A stretch of DNA of 64,000 bases from Isoetes taiwanensis (taxonomy: Eukaryota > Streptophyta > Lycopodiopsida > Isoetales > Isoetaceae): contig JAJEKV010000290.1 in NCBI GenBank assembly GCA_021234155.1, forward strand, positions 62,001-126,000, written 5' to 3'. Position 1 is the first letter of the stretch, and each line of letters opens with the position of its first letter. Made by a program: the position numbers and the translations under genes. Below the pieces are notes generated by a model. It was not told where the DNA came from and did no database searches. It worked only from the letters and a program-made list of their open reading frames with translations. Of this stretch, positions 52,301-64,000 are shown piece by piece.

Positions 52301-55300
52301 AACTCTTTGTCTTGGCAGCTAAAGGACGACTCTGTTTCCGATATTGTTTCTTGACTCCATCGACGTCTCATACGTCGAGTCCTTTTGTCGTTATCGTGTT
52401 GCCCGAAGGGTGTTGAGGATGTTGATTGCTGCACCCCTGCAAATTGCCTGACATCTCTTCCTTTGATCTGTTACGCTATGGGAGGGAAGGAATAACAAGG
52501 GAACTATACATGCAAAACATATAGCTTACATAATTACAATTACTACTAGAGCTATTAGGTCCCCCTTGTGCCTCCCTTCGAGTTGCACACCTACTCCTTG
52601 GCAATGTCATCGGTGTTCCTCCCGGTGCAATGGTGTTGATGATATCTATCCTCCTATTTGTACGTCAGCTCATACTCCGGGGTAACTTGTTGATATACTT
52701 GGGCCCTCCGATGTTTGTCGGCTATGGCACAACACGCTTTGCATCACATTCTAACTAAAGGTGTGCTGGTCGTTGATGCTCGACGTTTCGGTCCGCCTTC
52801 CCCGATCCTTTTTCAGGCGGTAATTGTTCCCCCTTCATGATACTTGAAGCTATTCGAGGCGTCTCTTGAGGTCGTAGCGCTTCCTTTGGCTATACTCCTC
52901 TGGACTTGTTCTCTTCAGGTTGTTCTTTGAATCGTCCATCCTTGGGTTCACCAAGTTGCATGCAAGTCCACGTGCAAGTCATGTTTCGCCTCGCCTCACC
53001 TAGTTCTTTGCTCCATCGAGCTTCCAAACTTCCTTTGTTTGATCCCTCGATCACATGGCTTGGGCGTTGTCACGTTCCACGGTGCTATGCGCCGTCTTCT
53101 TGTCTTGAGGTACCTTCTGGTGGTTTTGATTGTGCTCGTCGGTTTTGATCCTCCTGTTTGCCTCTAGAGAGCTTCGTGGAAGAAGTCGGGTTGCTAGCAC
53201 TTCTCCAGCTTTCGAGTTCGACCTTTGTCCCTCTATGCACAATGGGTCTCTCGGCAAGTAAGGCATCATGGCTCTCCTCTCCTGGCGCTATGTTGTCGGG
53301 GTGATGGATCCTTATATGCCGCAGCTTGACCCTTGAGTTGAAGAAGTACCGCCTTAGATATACTCTTGTCGTTGAATAGCCCGGCTATTATCTTGAACTC
53401 TCTTTTTGCCGAAGGTGCTTCAGTTACTATCCTTGTCGTTAAGGTGTCAATGCTTCTACCGGGCGTTTGGCGTGCCACCGTGGAGATATGATCGGCTTCT
53501 TCTCTTCTAACTACTGGTAGGAGTACGTGAAGCCATCACTAGTTGTTGAAGGCATATCTCCCGTCGCCGATTGCCTTTCGTAAGTGCATCTCCATCTAAT
53601 ACACGTGTCATGGCGCATCACCCTATATTACCACAAGGTGGAATTATGGTAAATCGAGATGTTGCCTTCTTAGTTGGCTACCGTTGATGTCGGGTTCCTC
53701 CTTCTATTGTTGAGGCCACTTTCGTGTCATAAGTTAAGTCAACCGCTAAGCTTTGCTAGAAGAGGTAGTGTTAGCCCGGCGATGTCCCGTGCCGCGTTGA
53801 TGATCTTCACATGATCGGTGTTGTCTCTTATCCTGACATTGTGCTGGACGAGCGGTCTTCTACTTGAGGGCACTTCCCAAAGTGTTTGGAGTCGAAGGTT
53901 TGCTTGGCCTCTGGTCGTTCTCCCTCGTACTTGCTCTTCCCTTTTGATCTTGGGCTATAGTTGTGCTTCCTTGCTTCCTCCTTTGGTAGTCGAAGTGAAG
54001 GAGCTTCCTGATCTAAGCGCTAAATCCGTAAAACATGACTTTAAACTCATGTTTCTCCGCTATATCTGTGAGCACCCGAGATATACAATAGACATATACG
54101 CATTTACATTGGGATTTTAATTCATCCACTTTTCCAAAACAATTACCATGATCTACTTAAATGTTTATACTCCTTTAGGGTTTCCCCTCCTCCTAAAGTG
54201 TTTGATTCTTCGGTTTTGCTGCATCTTCTTCGTTCTGGTTGACTCCGGGATTCCTTGAGATGCTGCTATTATTGTTGAGCTTCATGTCTGATCCAAGCTC
54301 GTCACGCCAAGTTGCGAAGAGTGTTAAATCGATGTGATCCGTTGAAAAGATGCTCCTCCTTAATTTGTATGTCCGTTGTAAGGAATATGGTGACCGCTCA
54401 ACTCCCTACATGCGGTGTGTCGTTGCAAGGTTGCCGATGTGCGGTGCCGTTGATCGCTTGACTAGGATCACCTGGCTGTTGCAGTCGGGCATTCTTGAAT
54501 GTCTTTGAGCTCGAGATCGTGATTCGGTGGCGGTGCATTGTGATTCCTCCGCAGGTTGAATTTCTGCGAGTGCGACTCCTGTTGCTTGGGCTTTGCTTCA
54601 TTCTGAGGTGCCTCTCCTATGCCTGGAAGTGTGGTCATCTCCATTGCCCCCACCATAAGTCCTATCCATTCGAGTCTCGCACCCCCTGGCTGACGTAGTA
54701 AAGTCGTCCTTCCTTTGGTTTCTAGATGTTTCTGGGTCCGGAATCCTTGTTCGAGTGGGATATTCTCCTCCTTGATCTTGCCCCTAATGCTGATATAGGC
54801 CTTCAAGTTGGAGATGTTCCTTCCCTGATATGCGTCTCCTCCCCCTCATGGTCTCCTACTTTTTTGGAACCGATGAAAGTTCTCCTGCTGGTGCAAGGGA
54901 GCTGGAAGCTCGTCCGGGTCAGCCTTAGGTGCTTTGTGGTTGCCTCGCTTGGTTACTCCTTTTGTTGAAGTTGCATGACATTCGCTTGAGCTGCTGGGCT
55001 GCAAGGTCATGGTTGTCTTCCCTCCGGTTTCTATGCGCTCCTATGTCGCCATGACTTCTCTCCTCGATGAAAGATTATGCCCTCTGACCTTAGCTCGTGA
55101 TGCCAACGTGGCATTGCTGTCTAACGTCTTCCTGCACCTGTATTTTGCTGCCTTGCGTTCTTCCATTTGAACTCATGTGCATCGAGCTGGTGAAGGTGTC
55201 GAGATCCTCTTTCTGATGTGAGCTCGTGGACGTGGTAGCCGGAAGGTTGCCATCTAGAAGAATTCTTGATGCCGTTGGTTACCAATATTCTTCCCATTTG

Positions 55301-56182
55301 ATGAAGATTGATGATAGGCCAGTGGTGTCCTGTTCTACTCGTTTGTCGATTGAGGTGTTTGTCGTTGTGCTTCCCTCTCTTGGCTCTGCCTTTTCGGTCT
55401 CCTCTCCTTATCTGTCTGTACATCGGTTGGGACCTTGATGTCTTCAAGAAGTTGCGCCTTTAGCTCGTCTGTGGCTCTGGCCTTGTACTTCGAAAGCAAC
55501 GCTCGTATATCCTAGAGTCTAAGGGTCTACTTGAAGGGCTCTCCTACAACATTCTGGGCTAGCAATACTGGGGACATATCTATAATCTACAAGTCTAAGG
55601 GCTTAGGACGTGTGGTATGGCATGACATGAGGGTTGTTTTGCAAAACCTCCATGATGTTTGAGGCATACTCTAAGGTCCTAGCAGAGTTGGTTTGGGGGG
55701 GTCCAATCTCTACACATGGAGTGACTTGGGCAGCTCTAGGCTCTAGCTCCTTTCTAGGTATTTTGGCAATGGGGGGTGTCAATGTGGCGGCTATATAAGT
55801 CAAACTCTATTAGAAGGACACAGAATTAGGTCAAGGTTTATGCCTTTGGCATGAGCAGAGGTGATGTACCAACAGTTGGACTTGGGTTGCTATGCTGAGG
55901 TCTAGATGACTCTAACAAAGGGGTGTTCTTGGGCACTTCTATCTAGGAGTAAGGCATCAGCTTCGAGCCGAGAGCAATACTATGTAGGTACTAATGGGAT
56001 ATGCTTCTATTTACAAATAAACCACGGTTTGGGGAAGAAAATTCAAGGGTTTGAGCAATTTTTGGTTATTTTGAGCTGGGGTTTGATATTTCTAGCCTAA
56101 TTTGAGATCATAAATGGATTCTAGGCTGTCTAACGATCCTATTGCAACAATTTTCAGGCAATTTGGAGCTCCAGAGGTCATT
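49368..56182 (-). mobile_element. Internal region of the large LTR element, copy 1 (LARD-like)
   Basis: About 6.8 kb with no reverse transcriptase, integrase or protease motif in any frame. The left (3') part is AT-rich and repetitive (49.4-51.0 kb). The right (5') part is GC-richer and holds short minus-strand frames, for example PPIAKIPRKELEPRAAQVTP (~55770) and KEENIPLEQGFRTQKHLETK (~54760). They are kept in both copies but match no family I know; they may be remnants of a gag-like or unique protein. The last 341 bp (55842-56182) are the element's 5' leader. No clear PBS was found. Movement must have depended on enzymes from another element. Confidence 0.75.
49453..49961. repeat. Degenerate 272-bp tandem repeat with repeated stem-loop
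   Basis: Two diverged units start near 49453 and 49725. Each ends with CCTTGCAACACATT, then CAACAAAATTTGTGTTGCAA, where TTGCAACACA and TGTGTTGCAA form an 11-bp stem. Each also contains an AAGGTAAT phrase. The same pair is present in copy 2 at about 57630-58150. Confidence 0.85.
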
Positions 56183-57539
56183 GCTTGGGTCTCCAGAGGT
56201 CATTGCAGACAGAATTCAGGGCAATGGATTTGGCTGGCATAAGAACATGGCTTAGGGTTGTCCACTCCATCTGCCCCTCCCCGTGCACACTTTGCGAGTA
56301 GGCTGAAAAGTGTTGGGACTGATCAGCCCGCCGGGTGCATAGCCAAAGGGGCTACGACGACTCATTGGGTTACATCTCCCCCCGGCCCGATGGGGGTGTA
56401 GGGATCACTCCTCCAGAGATCTACATCTTGACTCAAGGTGACTAGAGGGCCACCGCCCTTATTCGACCGGAACCCTTTGGAAGGTGAACCCCACCCCACA
56501 GGGTGTCGAGCCCATGCCTTGCCCGCACTTTCGGTGGCAAGCCATTGGACCTAGTCACAATGATCCCGGTGAGACTTTACACACCCGGAGGGATCGCTCA
56601 AGAGTCGAACACGAACCTCCTTCTAAGCCGGTCACGGCCCCTTCACCCACAACCGGTGTGGTTCTTGTGCATGTGGCGAATCTATAGTGTGCTAGAGAGG
56701 CTAATCTAGGAGCATCTACTACCAAGCTTTTAGGTCTCTACCCCCTTCCCAATACAAGGAGTTCATAGAGATACATCATCCACATACATCATAAGAGAAC
56801 TAAAGAACAAGATCTAATCTATATCATAGAGTTAGGTTCTTTAGTTAGAGTCTGGTATCTAGAGATCTAGAAGCTGCTATGGGCAATTAAATAGGCTAAA
56901 CCCCTGATTCGATGGCTAAAAGAGGGTTTAGGCTATTGAATTGACCCAATACCTGATCCTTGAGTTGCTCCTCTTGACCTGAGTTCGACCATCCTGCTGA
57001 AATGCTCGAACCAAGGGAAACTAATGGTGCAATTCTCTCAGGCAGAGTCTGGGATGCGGTTTTGGCTCTTGAGGCAGCCAAAACAGAGCTCTAAAACCCT
57101 AGAAACGAAAATGGGCAAGTTAGGGCTCTCCACCTTAAATAGACAAGGGGTTGGGCTAGGGTTTCCAATTATCCCCTTTAGGCATGTGGGATAATTGGGA
57201 ATGGGCCCACTTGCCTTTAATGGCTAGGTGGCAAAATGTGCCCACATGGAAAGGTGTGCCCACATTAATGTGCATATTGGTAAATGTGCACATTAATTGC
57301 ACACTTGGGTATGGCCCACTTGGCATAAAGTGTCCACATGGAAAAATGTGCACCTAGATAAATGTGCACATGGTTAAATGTGCACATTAATAAATGCACA
57401 CTCCTTGCAAGTTGCCCCCTAGGGGCTACCCACTGCTACTACGCGTCGGCATTACCGCGTCGGTCGGTGGCGTGTACGCTGCGTGTGGCGATGACAAGAT
57501 ATCGCCCCGGGACCGTATAATCGTCTTTGGAACGTCACA
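56183..57539 (-). repeat. Middle LTR, lacking its last ~321 bp
   Basis: Matches 47998-49355 along its length. The stretch matching 47677-47997 (the U5 end) is missing and is replaced by leader sequence. The right end reads ACGTCACA before the polypurine tract, with a TATA box at 57135-57141. A 24-bp tandem duplication (CTCCAGAGGTCATTGC twice) sits at the junction. Confidence 0.85.
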
Positions 57540-60500
57540 TTCTCCCCACCTTGAAATGATCTTTGTCACAAGCATCGTGGGTCTCCCCACCTTGGAATCT
57601 TCCTAGCCTGCAATCAACCTGATGCATACGATATACTACTATAATACTTACACATTTATTAAGATTACCTTAAGGTAATATTTTTAAATCATTATTACGC
57701 CATTACATTATCAACTAACTTGTCAATTCGTAACTTCTATTAAAACAAGGTACTTATTAGTTTCCGTTATCACAACATTTAGTTATCACAATTTAACATT
57801 TTCATATACAATTATTATTTAAGGTACTCTTCGTTCCTTGCAACACATTCCAACAAAATTTGTGTTGCAAGTCTTCGCACCTTAAAATCCTGCATTAATT
57901 TTACAATATCTATAATTACATACTTACTATCTTAATTATTGGAATTACTCTAAGGTAATGTTTAAGACATTACTGTACTATTTCATTATCCAATTAACTT
58001 ATCACTTCATAACTTAATCCAAGGTAATTATTAACCTTACTTAATACAACATTTAAGTTTATCAAAGTTTATCAATTTCATACAAAATTTACACTTCTAA
58101 TGTACTCTTCATCCCTTGCAACACATTACAACAAAATTTGTGTTGCAAGCCTTCGTAGTTCGACCTCCTTGCCCTCCGGAGCGCTCTATTGGCCTGCAGG
58201 TCGACACTACCTATTATTAATTATTAATAAAATTTTGGTTATATGGTGACCACCCCACCTATCTACATGGATGCATGGCTAATCTCCCGGCGTAGGAAGA
58301 GGGTGAATCTTCCATTATGGCCGTGGAGACAGCGCCTATATGCCTATATGCCTATATGCCGCTCATGCCTACACCCTAGTTGCCCAGCGTGGAGGATAGG
58401 TCCTTCCCGTATGTGGGCGTGAAGGCCAGATTCCTCCTATCAAAGCATATATGGGGCTAGAGGTGCTTTTCCTATCAATGCATCTCTCAATGACCTCCTT
58501 TCTCTCGAGGTCGTCTACTTCCGTGGGACAGAAGTAGACTTTCTAATCTACCTTCCACTCGTCCAAACGAGCAGCGGTCATGCCTACATTGACATTACAC
58601 CACGCCCTAGAGATCACTGTCGTGGTCTCATCATCGGTAACAACGCATGCACTCCATACCAAGCATAGGTTGCATGCGTAGATTAATCTTAACTACACAT
58701 GAAACTAATCTAAACACAAATTGACATGCCTGAGCCGATTTTTGCTCGCTCCTTTAATGCATGTGATTAACATAATTACCCTAAGGTAATATTTATGAAT
58801 TGACATTATCATAGTATCGGATACATTATTTCGATAGTACAATTATATTTACTCTAAGCTTTGCAATATTTAACGACTTTTAGATCGCGATTATTTAAAC
58901 AATAACCCTAATTTAGACCTATTGTATCATAGACAAGGTTTTAATTATAATGCACAAGAATTAGATGTGCTTTTTATTCTCTTCCTTGGTTCCTACATTA
59001 CCCTTGGAAGTATATCCTTAAGATGCATTTAAGTATATCTGAATTCTATTTTCTATTTATATTTATAAGGACCCGAGGTCATGTAGCTATCCTTGGAAGG
59101 AATTGCATCCTTTGAAGGATTAATTAACATGCTACCTCATATTATCGTTGTTATTTAACTTATTTCCCTATGATACATATAACGCACAACAAATTCTATC
59201 CAGTTATTAGGATCTATATTTAACTTATCAACAAGACACATTAAAGCTTATAATGCATGCGCACCCCTTACCTAAGGCTAGAACGCATCCACCCATTGAG
59301 CCGGCGTCGAGTAATTTTGGAGATGACTTGGTCGTTGCATTGCTCCCATGGTTTTGCTCCACTTCGTTGGTGTAGTTAGTTACTACATCCGTCTCGCCGT
59401 TGAAGGCCTCCTGAGCACTAAGGTATCTATCTATCTTACGCTCTATTTGCCCATTTTACTTGGGAGTGGCGTTTGATCAATTCGATGCAAAAACGTTCAA
59501 TCATAAGATTGAGCTCTCCCACTTTCTTCTAAAAGAAAATGGTCCTGCACCCCTTCAATGACGTTGTATACAACGTCATATCTATTCTCTCCCCTTAAGA
59601 GGTTATACGCTTCTTACTTAGCGCCTTAATTTACTAGCCTTAGCTAGCATATATAACCATCTAAGATGGATGCACATATTATGTTGTCATTTATTTCAAT
59701 ATAGTTATGGGTTACCTACTTAGTTAGAACGATTCTAAACCATAAGGTTTTGTCATCATGACAATTCCTTTTGTCTCAAAAGACTATTTGATTACTATAA
59801 TTCTTATTTTAGATGTACCTTACATGTATTATTCTTTTATGCTCTAGAGATTCCCCCTTTCTTAATTATTTAAACTCTTGGAATATTCCTACCAATCGAA
59901 TTGATGTCATCGTAACAAGTTGGCCGGACTTGTTAGATTACTTCTTTTCTTTCGGTTGGATTATTCTTTGGAGGTACTAGATTTATACATGGTCAACAAT
60001 TATCCTAGCAATGAATCCTTCTTAGCGAGGAGATCAATCTCACCAAGTGGTTTCAATATGTTGGATGTCTGTTAACAATCGTGTATAATTTTAGTTACTC
60101 CTATGCATTTCCTTCCCAATCTTGGCTTTAGCTCAATATTGGGGCGATCCTTCCAAATGAGAATATGGAAATGCCTTCTAATCCCACTATGGATGTTACC
60201 GTCCATACATTTAACCTACTAGGCCCCATGGCCTTAGATGCTTGAGCTTGCTAGAAGCTCATCCACTCGTTGCCTGCTTGAAGTAGCAAGGTAACGTTCT
60301 TTCGAGTCGCTCGATACTTCAGTCTCCTTGACGGTGGATCCCCTTTGATGTAGAGGTTGACTTTGTTCGTTAGAAGCCTCTCATTGCTGGTGGCTTGATG
60401 GTGTAGTTGATCACTTGAAATCTTCCATGCCGCTTTTCAAAAGCCTGAAGGTGGGCGCCGTTGAAGAAGATCTTTCATCTTGAACTCTTTGTCTTGGCGG

Positions 60501-63500
60501 CTAAGGGCGACTACGTTCCGATATTGTTTCTTGACTCCATCGGCGTCTCATCGTCGAGTCCTTTTGTCGTTATCGTGTTGCCGAAGGGTGTTGAGGATGT
60601 TGATTGCTGCACCCCTACAAATTGCACGACATCTCTTCCTTTGATCATTACGCTATGGGAGGAAGGAATAACAAGGGAACTATACATGCAAAACATATAG
60701 CTTACATAATTACAATTACTACTAGAGCTATTAGGTCCCCTTGTGCCTCCCTTGAGTTGCACACCTACTCCTTGGCAATGTCGCCGGTGTTCCTCCGGTG
60801 CAATGGTGTTGATGATATCTATCCTCCTATTTGTACGTCAGCTCATACTCCGGGGTAACTTGTTGATATACTTGGGCCCTCCGATGTTTGTCGGCTATGG
60901 CACAACACGCTTTGCATCACATTCTAACTAAAGGTGTGCTGGTCGTTGATGCTTCGACGTTTCGATTACGCTTCGATCCACGTTCTCGGGTAATTGTTCC
61001 CCCCTTCATGATACTTGAAGCTATTCGGAGGCGTCTCTTGAGGCTGTGTGCGCTTCCTTTGGCTATACTCCTCTGGACTTGTTCTCTTCTGCAGTTGTTC
61101 TTTGAATCGTCCATCCTTGGGTTCACCAAGTTGCATGCAAGTCCACGTGCAAGTCATCGGCTCGCCTCGCCTCACCTAGTTGCTGCTCCATCGAGCTTCC
61201 AAACTTCCCTTGTTTGATCCCCTCGATCACATGGCTTGGACGTTGTCACGTTCCACAGTGCTATGTCGTCTTCTTGTCTTGAGGTACCTTCTGGTGGTTT
61301 TGATTGTGCTCGTCAGTTTTGATCCTCCTGTTGCCTCTAGAGAGCTCGTGGAAGAAGTCGGTTGCTAGCACTTCTCCAGCTTTCAGTTCCTGACCTTTGT
61401 CCCTCTATGCCTGTCGGTCTCTCTGGCAAGTAAGGCATCATGGCTCTCCTCCCCCTTTGGCTATGTTTGTCGAGGGGTGATGGATCCTTATATACGCCGC
61501 GGCTTGACCCTTGAGTTGAAGAAGTACCTGCCTTAGATATACTCTTGTCTTATCTTGAACTCTCTTTTTGCCGAAGGTGCTTCAGTTGCTATCCTTGTCG
61601 TTAAGGTGTCGAATGCTTCTACCTCGGGCGTTTGACGTGCCACCGCGTCGGAGATATGATCGGCTTCTTCTCTTCTAACTCTTGGTAGGAGTACGACGAA
61701 GCCATCACTAGTTGTTGAAGGCATATCTCCTCGTCGCAGATTGCCTTTCGTAAGTGCATCTCCATCTAATACCGCGTGTCATAGCGCATCACCCTATATT
61801 ACCACAAGGTGGAATTATGGTCGTCGAGATGTTGCCTTCTTAGTTGGCTTCGTTGATGTGGGGCGTTCCTCCTTCTATTGTTGAGGCCACTTTCGTGTCA
61901 TAAGTTCGTCAAGCTGTTGCCCTTTGCTAGAAGAGGTAGTGTTGCATACGGCGATGTCACGGTGCAGCGTTGATGATCTTCACATGATCGGTGTTGTCTC
62001 TTATCGACATTTGTCTGGATGGCGGTCTTCTACTTGAGGGCACTTCGAAGTGTTTGGAGTCGAAGGTTTGCTTGGCCTCGGTCGGTTCTCCCTCGTACTT
62101 GCTCTTCCCTTTTGATCTTGGGCTATAGTTGTGCTTCCTTGCTTCCTCCTTTGGTAGTGAAGTGAAGGAGCTTCCTGATCTAAAGCTAAATCCGTAAAAC
62201 ATGACTTTAAACTCATGTTTCTCAAGCTATATCTGTGAGCACCGAGATATACAATAGACATATCGCATTTACATTGGGATTTTAATTCATCCACTTTTCC
62301 AAAACAATTACCATGATCTACTTAAATGTTTATACTCCTTTAGGGTTTCCCTCCTCCTAAAGTGTTTGATTCTTGGTTTCTTTGCATCTTCTTCGTTACG
62401 GTTGACTCAGGGATTCCTTGAGATCTTTGCTATTATTGTTGAGCTTCATGTCTCCGATCCAAGCTCGTCACGCCAAGTTGCGAAGAGTGTTCGTCGATGT
62501 GATCCGTTGAAAAAGATGCTCCTCCTTAATTTGTATGTCCGTTATGCAGAATGTGGTGACAGCTCAACTCCCTACATGCGGTGTGTCGTTGCAAGGTTGC
62601 CCGATTAATGTGCGGTGCCGTTGATAAACTTGACTAGGATCACTGGCTGTTGCGATCGGGCATTCTTGAATGTCTTGAGACTCACGAGATCGCGGTCGGT
62701 GGGGAGGCATTGTGATTCCTCGCGGGTTGAATTTCGAGTCGACTCTGTTGCTTGGGCTTTGCTTCATTAGAGGTGCCTCTCCTATGCACGGAAGTGTGGT
62801 CATCTCCATTGCCCCACCATAAGTCCTATCCATTAGTCGCACCCGGGCTGGCGTAGTAAAAGTCGTCCTTCCTTTGGTTTCTAGATGTTTACGGGTCCGG
62901 AATCCTTGTTCGAGTGGGATATTCTCCTCCTTGATCTTGCCCTAATGCTGATATAGGCCTTCAAGTTGGAGATGTTCCTTCCACGATATCGTCTCCTCCC
63001 CTCATGGTCTCCTACTTTTTTGGAACCGGATGAAAGTTCTCCCCGCTGGTGCAAGCGAGCTGGAAGCTTCGTCCGGGTCAGCCTTAGGTGCTTTGTGGTT
63101 GCCTCGCTTGGTTTACTCCTTTTGTTGAAGTTGCATGACATTCGCTTGAGCTGCTGGGCTGCAAGGTCATGGTTGTCTTCCCTCCCGGTTTCTATGCGCG
63201 CCCTATGTCGCCATGACTTCTCTCCTCGATGAAAGATTATGCCCTCGACCTTAGCTCGTGATGCCAGCGTGGCATTCCGCGTCTAACGTCTTCACGCTTT
63301 TTATTTTTCTGCCCTTGCGTTCTTCCATTTGAACTCATGTGCATCGAGCTGGTGAAGGTGTGAGATCCTCTTTACGATGTGAGCTTCGTGGGCGTGGTAG
63401 CGGGAAGGTTGCCATCTAGAAGAATTCTTGATGCCGTTGGTTACCAATATTCTTCCCATTTGATGAAGATTGATGATAGGCGGTGGTGTCTGTTCTACTC

Positions 63501-64000
63501 GTTTGTCGATTGAGGTGTTTGTCGTTGTGCTTCCCTCTCTTGGCTGCGCCTTTTGGTCTCCTCTCCTTATCAATGCGTACATGGTTGGGACCTTGATGTC
63601 TTCAAGAAGTTGCGCCTTTAGCTCGATACGTGGCTCTCGGCCTTGTACTTGAAAGCAACGCTCGTATATCCTAGAGTCTAAGGGTCTACTTGAAGGGCTC
63701 TCCTACAACATACAGGCTAGCAATCACTGGGGACATATCTATAATCTACAAGTCTAAGGGCTTAGGGCGTGTGGTATGGCATGACATGAGGGTTGTTTTG
63801 CAAAACCTCCATGATGTTTGAGGCATACTCTAAGGTCCTAGCAGAGTTGGTTTGGGGGGGTCCAATCTCTACACATGGAGTGACTTGGGCAGCTCTAGGC
63901 TCTAGCTCCTTTCTAGGTATTTTGGCAATGGGGGGTGTCAATGTGGCTATATAAGTCAAACTCTATTAGAAGGACACAGAATTAGGTCAAGGTTTATGCC
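57540..64000 (-). mobile_element. Internal region of the large LTR element, copy 2 (incomplete at window end)
   Basis: Follows 49356-55842 in order at a constant offset of about 8.18 kb to the last base of the window, so the element continues outside. AT-rich parts are almost identical to copy 1; GC-rich parts carry many small clustered differences. The minus-strand frames are broken at different places in the two copies, showing that neither is under coding constraint as read or that the sequence contains errors. Confidence 0.85.

Noticed and set aside
52189-55447. Minus-strand frames of 70-112 codons as gag or pol genes of the large LTR element
   Set aside because: They carry no zinc knuckle, protease, RT or integrase motif and break at different places in the two copies. 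Mentioned only as unexplained short frames.
1-64000. tRNA, rRNA or other structural RNA genes
   Set aside because: No cloverleaf-like A/B box pairs or rRNA signatures were noticed on either strand. A covariance-model scan would be needed to exclude small ones.

Overview
This is a repeat-dominated window from a plant nuclear genome. The evidence is a SAUR auxin-response gene, an A-type cytochrome P450 with a canonical intron, plant-type Ty1/copia and other LTR elements, short introns and long AT-rich gene-free stretches. The low gene density and layers of nested old transposons suit a large genome such as a gymnosperm, but no marker fixes the species. Only one apparently intact host gene is visible: the SAUR at 12591-12890 (+), with a TATA box.

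Layout. 1-2 kb: nothing recognisable. 1952-6942: a decayed Ty1/copia element on the minus strand with gag, protease, integrase, RT and RNase H remnants, PBS, PPT, one full and one truncated LTR. 7033-7355: a MITE. 8.2-16.2 kb: a patchwork of segmental duplications, a P450 pseudogene, the SAUR gene and two palindromes. 16510-19486: a complete non-coding LTR element with a GGCGT target duplication. 20.7-23.4 kb: a decayed pogo/Tigger-like transposase gene. 25.5-27.3 kb: a second copy of the P450 pseudogene segment.

27845-41218 is the most interesting object. It is a 13.4-kb segment bounded by perfect 21-bp terminal inverted repeats and a 4-bp direct repeat (CCTT). It carries on the + strand a broken gene of a DDE-like transposase family I know only as uncharacterised eukaryotic proteins. 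On the minus strand, converging with it, lies a multi-exon gene ending in a Ulp1-type SUMO-protease domain. The MITEs at 7033-7355 and 35969-36233 have the same terminal repeats, so this is a family with autonomous-size and miniature members. The large element also received a LINE insertion, a MITE insertion and a strand-switching CA/TG satellite.

41.2-47.6 kb holds non-coding repeats, two more palindromes, heat-shock-element-like clusters and a minus-strand LINE. 47677-64000 is a tandem LTR / internal / LTR / internal array of a large minus-strand LTR retrotransposon with no recognisable protein domains (LARD-like), repeating every ~8.18 kb. Differences between the two copies cluster at CG-containing sites, which suggests residual long-read sequence error. 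That caution applies to every frameshift and stop reported here.

No metabolic pathway or operon can be read from the window. The biology is that of transposable elements, their captured genes and their decay.
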